A stretch of DNA of 64,000 nt, taken from contig CM060732.1 of NCBI GenBank assembly GCA_030704615.1, forward strand, positions 28,811,053-28,875,052, given 5' to 3'. Source of the DNA: Takakia lepidozioides (lineage: Eukaryota; Streptophyta; Takakiopsida; Takakiales; Takakiaceae). Shown one piece after another: positions 46,684 through 56,345 of this stretch. Both the position numbers and the translations under genes were made by a program. The notes beneath the pieces are model-generated. The model saw nothing but the letters and a program-made list of their open reading frames with translations, searched no databases and was not told where the DNA came from. Positions within the stretch are counted from its first letter, which is position 1, and each line of letters opens with the position of its first letter.

Positions 46684-48721
46684 GTTTTCAAGTTTAACAA
46701 TTTAAAGTTACACCCAAAATGTCTGGTAACTGGTTCCCGGTTCCCTAAGTTCTATATGGCATCCTAGGTTCCCTGGCCACGTGCCTGCTGTTCCCCTCCA
46801 TTTCATTTGAGTTCAACAGCTCACCATGCTTTGGAATCCCAACCGTCTTCTACCACAAACCATGGTGACGATGGAGGTCGTGGAGCTCATTTCCCCTTAG
46901 CAACACTTCACCTTGGCACCCTCACAAGTTTCATTGAAGTAAAGTTGGCAAGCAAGTTCCTGCAAAGCCTGCCCCACACACCAGCTTAGCAGTGTCCAAA
47001 TTGAGTGATCCCCCAGCTGGGACCTTTCTTCAAGCCTGTCGGCTATGTGGAAACCCAGCTGCAGTGCACGGAAGTACGCGTGCCTCGACCACTCGGCAAT
47101 GTGCCTGGCTTTATGGCAGATCTGTCCTCTGATCCTTGCTTACTAGCAGGTGCTCTCAAAACCCCAAAGAACTGTTGTCCACTGGCTTCAAGTCCGAGAG
47201 CTAGCTGATCAATCTGTGTGGCAGTGAGTAGGGCTACGGTTCCAAAGACAATATAGAGAACCGATCACGGAGGATGGCTGTTTAACCATTCTAAGCACCT
47301 TGCCAGCTGCAAGGGAAAAACCCCAACTTTCCTCCTTCCCTACCCTGCTTAGAAAGAGCAACCTAAGCTGCTGACAGTAAGAGCCTCTTTCCGAGGAGAA
47401 ACCCAGACTCTTACGTCATTCAACCACTAGGGGTACAATCCAGTTCACCATAACAGAGTCAGTAAATATCCTCCCTGACAGACTCCTTCACGTTCTACAT
47501 AAAGCATATTGCCAAAGCTGCAGTCGCACCATTGTGAAGGATCTTTAAAGAACTCCAGTCAGCGCTGTTCCATGCTCCAGTGCTGACCTACATGCCAGAT
47601 ATTCAAAAGGGCCCCTTCTTCGACCAGATTACTAGGTGCTGGTCAAGCCAAAAGACAATTCACGGTGCATAGAATACCCGCACATAGAAACAGCGAAGTG
47701 TTATGACCTAGTCTCGTTGGGATCCCTGAAGGCTTCGTAGGAGGCGTAGCTACCACTTGGAAGGGACTCTGCACTTGGGCCTTGACAAGTAGGATCCCGC
47801 TTTCAACTCCATAACCCAGTCCTTAATCTGGTCAGCAAGCAAGCAGTTAGCAAGCAAGCATCACGCATCAGTGAAAACCATAATCTGCTGCTCCATTTGA
47901 GTACATCTCTCAACCCCTCTCTACAGTCCCCCAACATTACCAATCACATTCTGCTCGTCCGCTGCCTCCCCAGCACCACAAGATGTGGAAGGCTTGTTCT
48001 GCACCCTCGGTTCTTGATCCAAACAAAAACAACTGATGAACAAAGTGTTTCCATAAAAACAACGGAACAACAGATGGGAGAGATGGTGCATCCCTGCGCC
48101 CCGCCATCCAGCGCGCTCTGCTTCTCGTTCGACCTTCACTACTCACGCCATACACGAGTGCGCAACGCCGAGACCCGTCGACAGCACGTCCGGAGACTCC
48201 GCACAGGGGCAAACAGCAACACAGATGCAGGCAGACAGTTCAGTGGTCACTGCAAGACCCCATCACCAAGGACTTGGGCCAACTTGACCAATTTCTACAC
48301 TCATGCCAACCTGGTTCTTGACAAGCTACCGCTCCCGCCAAGTAAAACCATCAGCGCTACAGGTCACGGTGAATCCAGCAATATGCCTGCAAGCCAGAAT
48401 GGGCTACAAGCCAATGGCCCTTCTTGAGCTGCAACACAACGGACCACACAAGTTGGGCACGACTGGCCTACTGGGTGCTCAGCCTGCCCCAGCGCTCAGG
48501 CAGCAGGCTACTAGGGCCCCCGCGCGCACCCGCCACCACAAAACAGGGATAACTACACCCTGATCACCACCAACGCCCATGTGTAAACAACAAGCGCAAA
48601 CCCATGGCAACAGCAGGACTAGATGGGCTCCTGCCCCAAGTTATATATAATATAATAGTGTTAAAAGAACATTGTATCTAGCTTAGCACTAGAAAACTAG
48701 ATAAGCTCATCTCTCTCGAGT
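46395..48721 (-). other. Gypsy-B long 5' leader, no gene recognised
   Basis: 2.3 kb between the A1 terminal repeat and ORF0. It contains a 27-base T run on the + strand (46653-46679), a TATA-like TATATTATATATAA on the minus strand about 60 bases inside A1 (near 48650), and a 17-bp inverted match to A1 (48702-48718 against about 48903-48919). Short frames on the + strand (for example 47897-48427) show no known domain and are probably chance. Confidence 0.5.
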
Positions 48722-49067
48722 GATAAACAAGCTAAAGTCACACACGATGCAAAGCATGTAAACCAAACCATCACTCTTAGAAATAGAAGTCGAGCCAGGG
48801 GCACCCCAAGCTATGGGGACTCCACCCCACAACAACCTACACTCCCATCATAAGCACACTCAGATCTAAACGCATGAAGGAGCTCGGTCGCGCAGGCTCA
48901 ACTCGAGAGAGATGAGCTGCGCGACTGCCGCTCTCGTGAAGATAAGACAGACCAGGTGTCAAACTAAACTTGACACCTGATTTAACACTTGACCTAAATC
49001 CAAGTGTTAAATACAAATAACTAGTTTTATTCTAGCTGTTTTCACACTGTGCTTATTTAACTTGACA
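48722..49067 (-). repeat. Gypsy-B 5' terminal repeat A1
   Basis: 346 bp, identical to A2 (37099-37444) except for one C/T difference. It starts TGTCAAG on the minus strand directly at the TSD. No B repeat lies next to it, unlike at the other end. Confidence 0.92.
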
Positions 49068-49071
49068 CCCT

Positions 49072-49591
49072 TATCGCCGCAGGATTTTGGATGGTGCAGC
49101 GCACTGACGTCCCCAGACAACCATTTCCGCTTCCACAGCCTCTACCACCGACCCCTGTGAGAGCAAGAACAATGGGACACGACAGCTCTAAGCATCCTAC
49201 ACACCGTTGGGGGAAACTGAAGAGGCGGCGACCTCCCTCAAAAGTGAACGAGACAAGGATGGGGAATGCACTTCGGATGAACTGTACAATCCAGAGCTCG
49301 ACAGAAGTGCCCCCACCAGGATTCGGGCGTGTGTATCAGATGGCCGCGGCAGGCTCAGCTGTTCGCAATGAGGTGTACACCATCACCATTTCAGAATTAC
49401 CCACCTGCAATTGCACCGACTTCCAGATCATGGCGAACAAGGGGGCATCATACTGCCCTTGCAAGCATTTGTACTACGTGTACCTAAAGAGACTCCGTTG
49501 TAATTCCACAACTCATCACTTCATACATGCACCAGGGTTGAGCCCCCGGGAGGTTCACACTCTTCTGAATATGGATCCAGGGGACCAGTGA
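49072..49591 (+). pseudogene. Giant MULE transposase, copy 2, 3' part with SWIM finger
   Basis: Continues the gene interrupted at 37010. A proline-rich, basic linker (PLPPTPVRARTMG, KRRRPPSK) is followed by YTITISELPTCNCTDF and SYCPCKHLYYV, a complete SWIM zinc finger (C-x-C ... C-x-H). The protein ends TLLNMDPGDQ at 49591. SWIM fingers are typical of Mutator-like and related transposases. A frameshift between linker and SWIM (near 49300) is present in this and the other copies, so an intron or a shared ancestral lesion is possible. Confidence 0.8.
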
Positions 49592-50438
49592 GCTTGGCTT
49601 GCGGTCCCAATACAATGGTACGCCCATCCTTTTCAGATAGTAGAACTGTACTGCTGCCAGTACCTCAGACTCTGGCCACAGAAAGGTCCGACATATGTCT
49701 TGCCTACCAGTAACCTGTTTTGCTCGAACTAAGATATTACTATATCGTTCACTTGTTTCCACGTGCATGTATTTTTGTATGTTGGAGGGTTCATGTTTTT
49801 CTGCTTTCCGAAAACTTGCTTTCCTCATTCGACCTCCGACAAGGAAATGCGGCGCCGCATCTCCAAGTATCGTCGTAGGTACTGGTAGAGGCGGCCTTCG
49901 CCAACACCAAACCGCTCCAAAATTTTGCACGTGCGAACCCTAATGCGGCACCTTATTTCCCAGTTCAGTTGCAAACCTTTCCCGCCGAATACCCGAAGAA
50001 GACAGAATTGTGAAGTACTGCAGACTCTATTGGTGCAGACTCCATTGGTTCAATCGCGGCAAAAGGGTCAGCTTCATTCCAATGTTAAGGCATGTAAAAC
50101 CGCGGAATACTCTATACAGGCCAGTATGCGACGTCCTTTTGCAGTGGTATACTGGATTTCCCGTTGCACGGTCACTTATTTCCATGAGCGGATCCTCCTC
50201 CAAATTTGGAAATGCGGCAGATTAAACAAGTATTAAAATAATAGTTTTTTATTTGACCTTGCCGTTTTTGGACGTTCCAGATCATGTAATGCGGCGAAGA
50301 TATGTCGTCAGTAACAAGTCCGCTCATGGTTGTCCGCTCATGAAATCCGCGTATCTTAGACTTCGGCTCACCGCTCATGCCGCTCATGCGGCTCATGGCT
50401 CATGGCTCATGGTTTCTGCTCATGAAATAGTAAACCTC
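49592..50438. repeat. Giant MULE right terminal region, copy 2, with inverted segment
   Basis: Matches 24753-25606 and, in reverse, 61205-62050, except that 50194-50329 is flipped relative to both. It contains palindrome units at about 49843 and 49940 and the CATGAGC-rich terminal repeat ending at 50438. Confidence 0.8.
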
Positions 50439-50445
50439 CAATACA

Positions 50446-52855
50446 TGGCCTAACCATGTGGGCTGCCACTACTGGCCCCTCATTTCCAGGAGCTCTCATC
50501 TCATTCTGGTTTCTGATCCAGAATGGACAAGCCGCCTTACGTTGTCCTGCCTGATTACAATAGTAACACAGTTCTTCTCCATTGGGTCCTCGCCCTTGGT
50601 CTGTTCTGGGATTATTTCTGTAATCCTGATTCCCTGGCTGGTAATTCCCTTTTGGATTACCTCTCCTTTCCATGCCATTGTTATAACCACCTGTCCTACC
50701 ATAGTGGTCTTGATCATTGTTTCTTCTTGGCTGGGGTTGCACTTGATGCACCCTTACCTGCCTAGGCTCTCTTACTGCTATTCTTCTGTTGTAGTAACAA
50801 TTTTCAGTAGAATGGTTATCCATTTTACAGATAGTGCAGTGTTTCTCCTTCATGTGGCATTCAGTAGTGGTGTGGCCTTCATTCTGGCATTTTGCACACC
50901 AAACACCCTTCCTCCAATGTGTTGCAGCCTCTGTGGCATACTTTTTCAAGATTTATTCTATCTCTTCTCATAATTTTCCCTCTTCATCTTTTCCTTCTTT
51001 TTACTCTTCTTTTTATGCTCCATCTCTTCTTCTTCTTCTGACTCATCCTCAGAGTCCTCTTCATCTCTTTTCTCCTTCCTGAGCATTCCCGACTGCTCAA
51101 TTCTGTTTGCTGTCTCAAATGCCTCCTCCACTGTATTGTGGGGTAACAAGTCTACTTTCTTTTGCAACTCTGGCCTTAGTCCATTCACAAACCAAGCCTT
51201 CTGCAATCCTGGTGCTGGTATAGCAGCCAACTTTTTCATCATCAACTCCATTTTCTCCATATACTCTTCAACAGTTTCATGCTTCTTCTGCTTCAGCTGT
51301 TGTAAACTCCCATACACTTCATCCTCAGTTTTACTGGTCCTGAACCTATTTCGGAACGTTGTACTCAAGCCAATCCAGGTTAGGAAATGATTATCAGGGA
51401 ATCTTGCATACCATTCACTAGCTTTCTTTATAAGTGAACACGGAAATAGTCTCATCTTGGCATCATCGCCATTCTCATTGTTCACTATACACGTGTGCTC
51501 AAATTGGCTAATGTGTACATCAGGATCCCCTTTCCCTGAATATATCGGAAAAGGTGGTTTAGCCCGTGTTGGTTGTAACGCCATCTGCGACCCTACACCC
51601 TGCCCCTGACAGTTGTTGGCCTTTTGGCTGATGCTGGTCCCTATGGACCTGTAGTATTTGTGGTGGTTCTTCCACCAATTACTGGCCCCTGAACCCTTCC
51701 TGCTCCTGGCCTTTCTATATTCACAGTATTCCCAGCCTCAATTGCACTACTTTCCACACTCCCTGTCCCCCCAGAGCCAGATCCAGGTCTTTCGCCTGAT
51801 CCCTCTGAGCCGACACCTTCATTGGCCTGTGATCCAAGTGCTCCACTTGATCCAGGTCCAACGGGTTGGGATGTCCTGGTTGTAGTCTCAACCTCAGCAG
51901 CTGGGTCTACTTCTTCATATTCCTCATCTTCCAATTTCTTTCCTTGGTTTTCTTCTTCTTCACTCATGTAACTATTTTGTAATAATGTTGGAGAGTTTGA
52001 ACTCTCCGCTGGTTCTGCATCCTCATCTTCTGCTCCCGAAACTGGAGTTCCTGCTCTTGGTGTTCCATGCCAACTCTTATCAAAGATTTCTGCCAAATCT
52101 TTTATCCAGGGATGTACCTCAGATCTTTCACCTCGTGGTTGATCTTCTTCCTCTGCCAAGTCCCTTAATCTTTCTTGCAAAGAAAAAGAAGGTGTGGTAT
52201 CCAACTCTAGCTCCTCTGGTATAGGTGATGTACTCCCTGATCTCAATGGTGTGAGAGGTCCAGATGATTCCCCAATGTCTATTCCTCTCTCCCACAGGTA
52301 TGGATAATGAGCTTTCAGATAACTTTCTCTTTTTGCTGAATATCTTTGGAGTCTAGCTTCTCTTTCATCACTCATGTCCCATATCTTTCATTTCTTTTAG
52401 TGTGGCAACAACCAAAATTCTCTCCTGTAGTATCTCTCATATATGCCTGGGTTTCTTTCCAGCTTCAATGTACCTCTGGCTATACTGGAAGTCTCCGTTA
52501 CCATATAACCATATGGTAAACAAGTCTGAAAAGCTGTTCTTGGTGTAAGTTTGATCCACAAGATATCCTTTGGAATCCAATTCTTTACCAATACAAGCTC
52601 CTCATGCATATGAGTGTAAACATTCACTTTCCTTTCCTCCCAGCTTTCAAACTCTACCCGCTTAATAGATAGTAAGGCTATCACATAAACCAATGTTGGT
52701 AACCACCGTGCTCTTCCTCTACAGGCTACCTGATAAATCTTTATCACTCCTTTCTCCAGACCCCATTCCGGATCAGCATCATGCACTCGCTTAAGAATAT
52801 TTTCTTTACAACCATCTGGCAATTCAAAGAACCTTTGAAAGAATTGTTTCGACAA
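50446..52855 (-). pseudogene. Gypsy-A Gag (broken into four frames)
   Basis: From the 5' side: 52855-52397 (ELPDGCKENILKRVHD), 52375-51641 (acidic, S/E/P-rich), 51584-50958 (classical retrotransposon gag: FEHTCIVNNENGDDAKMRLFP, SLIKKASEWYARFPDN, VEEYMEKMELMMKKL, WFVNGLRPELQKKV) and 50949-50446 with CCHC-like knuckles (CAKCQNEGHTTTEC, CTICKMDNHSTENC, CYYCNQAG). Frames are separated by stops and indels. The last one is cut at 50446 by giant MULE copy 2 and its continuation (PEVSTMIVTRSRAN) lies at about 27507-27461. Confidence 0.85.
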
Positions 52856-52965
52856 TCTTTCTTCCTTCGTTCCACAGGGAATTTAATTCACTTCAAATTC
52901 TTTAATCCTCCAACCACCATGATCCCACCAGATGCCTGTCACATCTGGTTGTTCATGACTCAGTT

Positions 52966-52984
52966 CCCTAGTATGGTCGCCAAA
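52966..52984 (-). promoter_or_regulatory. Gypsy-A primer-binding site
   Basis: Minus strand TTTGGCGACCATACTAGG lies immediately inside the 5' LTR. TGGCGAC-type sites are usual in plant gypsy elements. The matching tRNA was not determined. Confidence 0.5.
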
Positions 52985-53810
52985 TGTCACACGGCTTTTA
53001 CTCACCCATCCCTTCGCTATCCGAGGGGAAACTCCAAGATAGAAGAGTTGGATATCTCTAAGCATTCAGCCCGCGTGAAACAATCAGTCATGACCTGCAG
53101 CTAGTGAAACATTGTTGGGTTTCCAATTATATTCCTTATCAGTTTATATTCCCTGTTTATCATGACCAGATATCTTTTTAAGCGTCAGATTGCTTCTTGG
53201 GCCCCCTGATTTCATTCATACACAGCTTCACTCAAGTCTCTCAACACAAGGTGTTTGTATCGGATGAGAATCAGATTAATCATAATCGGATACATGCTGA
53301 TGTCCTAACTTCTCTAATCTATCCCTCTAAGTAATCCTACATCTCGTACTAACTCCGTCCTATAGTATCTCCTTCCTCCTCGCCAGCTTCCCTTCCTTCG
53401 ATCTTAGTCCTTCCCCAGGAGTGATCTCTGTGGCTAAAGTCCCCCAGCAGTGATCTCCATCCCCAAAAAGTGATCCTCTCCCGTCTCCGCTGCCCCCTTT
53501 ATCTCCTTCCCTCCTGTTCTAACCGTTTTCCTTCACTAACCGTCCTCCGTGAATTACATGTTCCCCGGCAGATGTTGTTCCCCACAGTCGTTCCCTGTCA
53601 TGATAACCGTTCCCTACGACTGTGACAGCTGTGACTGACTGTGCGACTGTGTCAGACTGTGACGGCTGTTTCGGGCTATGTTGGGCTGTGACTGGCTGTG
53701 ACGGGCTATCTCAAAAAATTAAGGGTACCCCTCAGAACCCATAGAAGTGTCTAAGTCCCAGACTCCTCAGAACCCATAAAAATGCCTAAGTCCCAGACTG
53801 CCTCCTAACA
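52985..53810 (-). repeat. Gypsy-A 5' LTR
   Basis: 826 bp, nearly identical to 2814-3640 with about ten scattered differences seen by eye (for example CGCGGGGG/CGAGGGG, GTGTCGAGC/ATGTTGGGC). Flanked by TSD CCATG at 53811-53815. Confidence 0.9.
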
Positions 53811-53815
53811 CCATG

Positions 53816-54343
53816 CACCTCTTTGCCCTTCTCCAGGGCTGCCAGGCCTGCAATGCATACAAACATGATGTGGCCGGGCTGACCCCTTCCCCGTTTGCTC
53901 ATAGGTCTCCAAAGCCTCCATCCCACGTCCCTGCTGTGCATACCCTGCAAGCATCGCACTCCACGACACCACATCTCGTTCAGCCATAGTGTTGAACACT
54001 CCCTTTGCATCCTCGATGCACCCACATTTTGCATACATGTCCACTAGGGTATTGTTCAGAATGACATTTGGTACAATTCTAGCTCTGAAGATGTCACCAC
54101 GGACCTCCTTCCCCTTTTCCAGAGCTGCCAGGGTAGTGTTTAGAATGACAATAGGTACAATTCCAGCTTTGATGATATCCTCATGCACCTCTTTGCCCTT
54201 CTCAAGGGCTGCCAGGCTTGCACAAGCATTGCAATGCACACAAACATGATGTGAGAGGGCAAAACAGGCTGAAATAGGTCAAAGAAGAAGGTGCCCTCAC
54301 CACATTGTCCTTGAGCTTGTGTCATGACTTGACCGACCATCAA
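53816..54343 (-). pseudogene. PPR gene fragments, right part
   Basis: Minus-strand PPR repeats (LAALEKGKEVH, AGIVPIVILNTTL, VDMYAKCGCIEDAKGVFNTMAERDVVSW), broken by frameshifts. They are partly duplicates of the repeats at 2451-2750. The frame runs into the Gypsy-A insertion point at 53811. They lie inside the CACTA element. Confidence 0.8.
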
Positions 54344-55554
54344 CCCAAAAGGACCTCTTGTGTGTGGTGCTTGTGTCTGTAGTCAGGTAATGTCGGATTG
54401 GTCTGTGAGATCGAGCCACCACGTTGCAGTTGAGTAGGCAGAGATTGAAACACGGCCTGCTAAGACCAAGCTCACTCTCCCAAGAACGGTGAGCTCACAA
54501 GAATGTTGCGAGCTTCTCCTCGTCTCCTCTCCTCCTCGTCTCCTCCTTCCTACATCATTTGCTCATCGCCTCTATCCCACACCCCTGCATATCCTGCGAT
54601 CATCGCGTTCCATCCCTCGGCTACATGGTGTGGCGCAGGAGACAATAAAAAACACCAAGTCCCAGCCCTCCTCTGTGTTCACGATTACCCTAATGGGCAA
54701 CCTTATTAGTAACTTTCTAACTTTTTTAAACCTAATGGGTAACCTTATTAGCAACTTGTAGGTTTTTTAAACCTAATGGGCAACCTTATTAGCAACTTTT
54801 TGACTTTTTAACCTTTTGCACTTTGATTCATTCTAGGTCAGAGGCTAAAATCCTCCTACCAGACGTCTAGAAAACCAAAACACCACGTAGACAAACATTT
54901 GATAATGGTAATAAAATATATTACCATTGGGCTGGTTTGAACACTTGTTAGTAAATTTAGGTTAGGATTTTTTCGAGATACTCTGGTTTTTTCTTTGATG
55001 TGTGAGATGACAAAGTCCAAGCATGTCACATAAACAAGGAGTTCAACGTAAGGATGATGCAAGTGATTTGTGGCAAAAAGTGTAAATCATGCCTATGCCT
55101 ATTTGTCCTAGTTGTGTCATAGGTTGCAACGGAACGGGGCCACCTTTGAATGCAATCCCCATGCTCATTTCACCAAGGGCATTATAGACTTCATAATGTA
55201 GAGATTGAAAATGGGGTGTAGCAGGGGGTGATTCTTCACTTGCTAGTAGCCCATCGTGCAGATTTCTAAACATGAACATGAAGTTCATAATCATTTTCTA
55301 AGGGCATCATTCTCAAACTCCCCATACATCACAATGTGGAAATTCTATGGTCCCATTTCACAAATGTGTGTAACATGCCATGTAAACTAAGCCAACTCCC
55401 ACCACGCTCATGGCTGTTTTCACACCGTTCTTGCCTCGGGTGTGGATCACATGTGAGACACCCCACAGTTATGGCATATTTTGACCCACATCTTGGCTCA
55501 CTCGACAGACCCGTGATAAAAAGCCGTGGAATGTGCCAGGTGTGAGATGGCAGA
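54344..55554. repeat. CACTA interior and right subterminal region
   Basis: No gene is recognised. Bases 54685-54812 hold three tandem units of about 40 bp (AACCTAATGGGCAACCTTAT, then TAGCAACTT plus a T run). Bases 55390-55554 are rich in GTGTGGATCAC, GCCGTGG and TTTCACACC-type motifs like those at the left end. An open frame at 55294-55043 on the minus strand has no recognisable domain. Confidence 0.5.
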
Positions 55555-55585
55555 GCCGTGGAAAAAGTCGGTTTCTCTTCTAGTG
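55555..55585 (-). repeat. CACTA right terminal inverted repeat
   Basis: Inverse of 298-328 with two mismatches; it ends CTTCTAGTG. TSD TTG follows. Confidence 0.85.
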
Positions 55586-55588
55586 TTG

Positions 55589-56345
55589 CAGGAAGGCGAC
55601 TAATGATGGGGCTACTTTTGCACCCGGCCTCTTGATCTATCGATTTTTAGATGCTGGGACTTGTGTAATTGAAGACCAAGCGATGATCTTATTGAGATGC
55701 ATACTTGTCGGCTATCCGGTGTTAGAGGGACCTAATCACTAGCTAAGGGGGCGATGGTGGCATAGCTTGTATGCTTAGAATGTGTGGTGGACAACGATGT
55801 ATATTGTGGCACGATGCTTAGGTGCACGACAACTGTCATGGTTTTAGTCATGGTTAACTAGAATTACCTACTTCTAGTTAACTAGGACATTTTGGATATT
55901 TATATTTGTATTTTGTGTGTTGGGACTTCATTTGGTCTCATATGCCAAGTGAGGTGTCAAGCCTCACTTGGGACATGGGAAAGGGGTTTTCCCCTTGTGA
56001 GTGTTGAGGAGGGCTAATCTTCTTGTAGTTGAGCCTCCATGAGCTTCTCTCACATCTATAGCTCTAGGTATTGAGAGGGAGTGTGTTGAGGGCTTTATAG
56101 GGTGGATTCCCTTAGCAAGGGTGCCCTTGGCTTGACTTAGTTTATGTGATAGAGTGGATTTCACTTGGAAGGACTAGGGCTTGTTCTTAGTGTGATTGCT
56201 TCATGCTTTGAGAGTTTTCATTGTCTTCCACTTCTCTCATTTCTCATCTCTTATCTATTGTGGCACAGCTTTCTAGGATTGTATGCTTAGAATGTGTGGT
56301 GGACAACGATGTATGTTGTGGCACGATGCTTAGGTGCACGGCAAC
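55589..56345 (+). mobile_element. Gypsy-C 3' end: pol tail, polypurine tract and B1-A2-B2 terminal block
   Basis: Resumes the element interrupted at 297. GCGACTAATGATGGGGC and the following 150 bases match the Gypsy-B 3' region (reverse of 37690-37534), including the purine tract at 55741-55755. Next come B1' (about 55757-55833, ending GCACGACAAC), A2' (55834 to about 56258, starting TGTCATGG like TGTCAAGT of Gypsy-B) and B2' (about 56259-56345, ending GCACGGCAAC). B1' and B2' share about 60 nearly identical bases. A2' is unrelated in sequence to A2 of Gypsy-B except at its start. The element's 5' end is outside the window. Confidence 0.8.

Larger units (their letters stand above)
37011..49067 (-). 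mobile_element. Gypsy-B: Ty3/gypsy retrotransposon with DNMT3-like methyltransferase and PHD finger
   Basis: Inserted in the copy 2 transposase gene. CCCT (or CCCTT) at 37007 and 49068 is a 4-5 bp TSD, and the uninterrupted site is visible in copies 1 (24230) and 3. Minus-strand coding order: leader, ORF0 (46394-45645), gag (45125-43525), protease plus cytosine methyltransferase (43558-40796), RT-RNase H (40766-38928), integrase (39037-38090) and PHD finger (38093-37791). The right end has one 346-bp repeat; the left end has the same repeat flanked on both sides by an 87-bp repeat. One mismatch between the two 346-bp copies indicates recent insertion. Confidence 0.92.
27515..50438 (+). mobile_element. 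Giant MULE copy 2, interrupted by Gypsy-B
   Basis: The left end GGGGGCTGCTATTTC starts at 27515 and the right end ...GAAATAGTAAACCTC ends at 50438. CAATACA at 27508-27514 and 50439-50445 is a 7-bp or longer TSD in the Gypsy-A gag frame. Net of Gypsy-B it is about 10.9 kb. It is nearly identical to copy 1 except for a deletion of about 4.6 kb (joined at about 32305), an inverted subterminal segment (50194-50329) and small indels. Confidence 0.88.
2814..53810 (-). mobile_element. Gypsy-A, Ty3/gypsy LTR retrotransposon, split by two giant MULEs
   Basis: LTRs lie at 2814-3640 and 52985-53810, both TGTCACAC...CCTAACA, flanked by CCATG at 2809-2813 and 53811-53815, a clean 5-bp TSD. All gag-pol frames are on the minus strand in the order gag (52.9-50.4 kb), protease/RT (27.5-25.6 kb), RT-RNase H-integrase (10.2-8.0 kb) and a further downstream ORF (7.55-3.7 kb). 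Giant MULE copy 2 interrupts gag at 27515/50438 and copy 1 interrupts RT at 10184/25606. Without the MULEs the element is about 12.7 kb. Every ORF carries frameshifts, so it is inactive. The few LTR differences show insertion was not very old. Confidence 0.9.
298..55585. mobile_element. CACTA (En/Spm-like) DNA transposon carrying PPR fragments
   Basis: Terminal inverted repeats of 31 bp start CACTAGAAGA at 298 and end TCTTCTAGTG at 55585, with 29 of 31 positions agreeing by eye. They are flanked by TTG at 295-297 and 55586-55588. CACTA termini with a 3-bp TSD define this superfamily. Gypsy-C sequence continues across the two outer flanks: Gypsy-B has GATTGCA followed by GGCGACTAACGATGG at the matching place, Gypsy-C has GATTG, then the insertion, then TTGCAGGAAGGCGAC. 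Without nested Gypsy-A the element is about 4.3 kb. No CACTA transposase was found, so it looks non-autonomous, with captured PPR fragments as cargo. Confidence 0.82.

Noticed and set aside
47897-48427. 176-codon + strand frame in the Gypsy-B leader
   Set aside because: No domain, low-complexity composition, opposite to the element's coding strand.
37099-49067. Gypsy-B as an element with ordinary LTRs of 346 bp or 434 bp
   Set aside because: A 346-bp LTR leaves B2 outside the element although the TSD lies beyond B2; a 434-bp LTR is missing its B part at the right end. The split-repeat reading fits both ends and the TSD.
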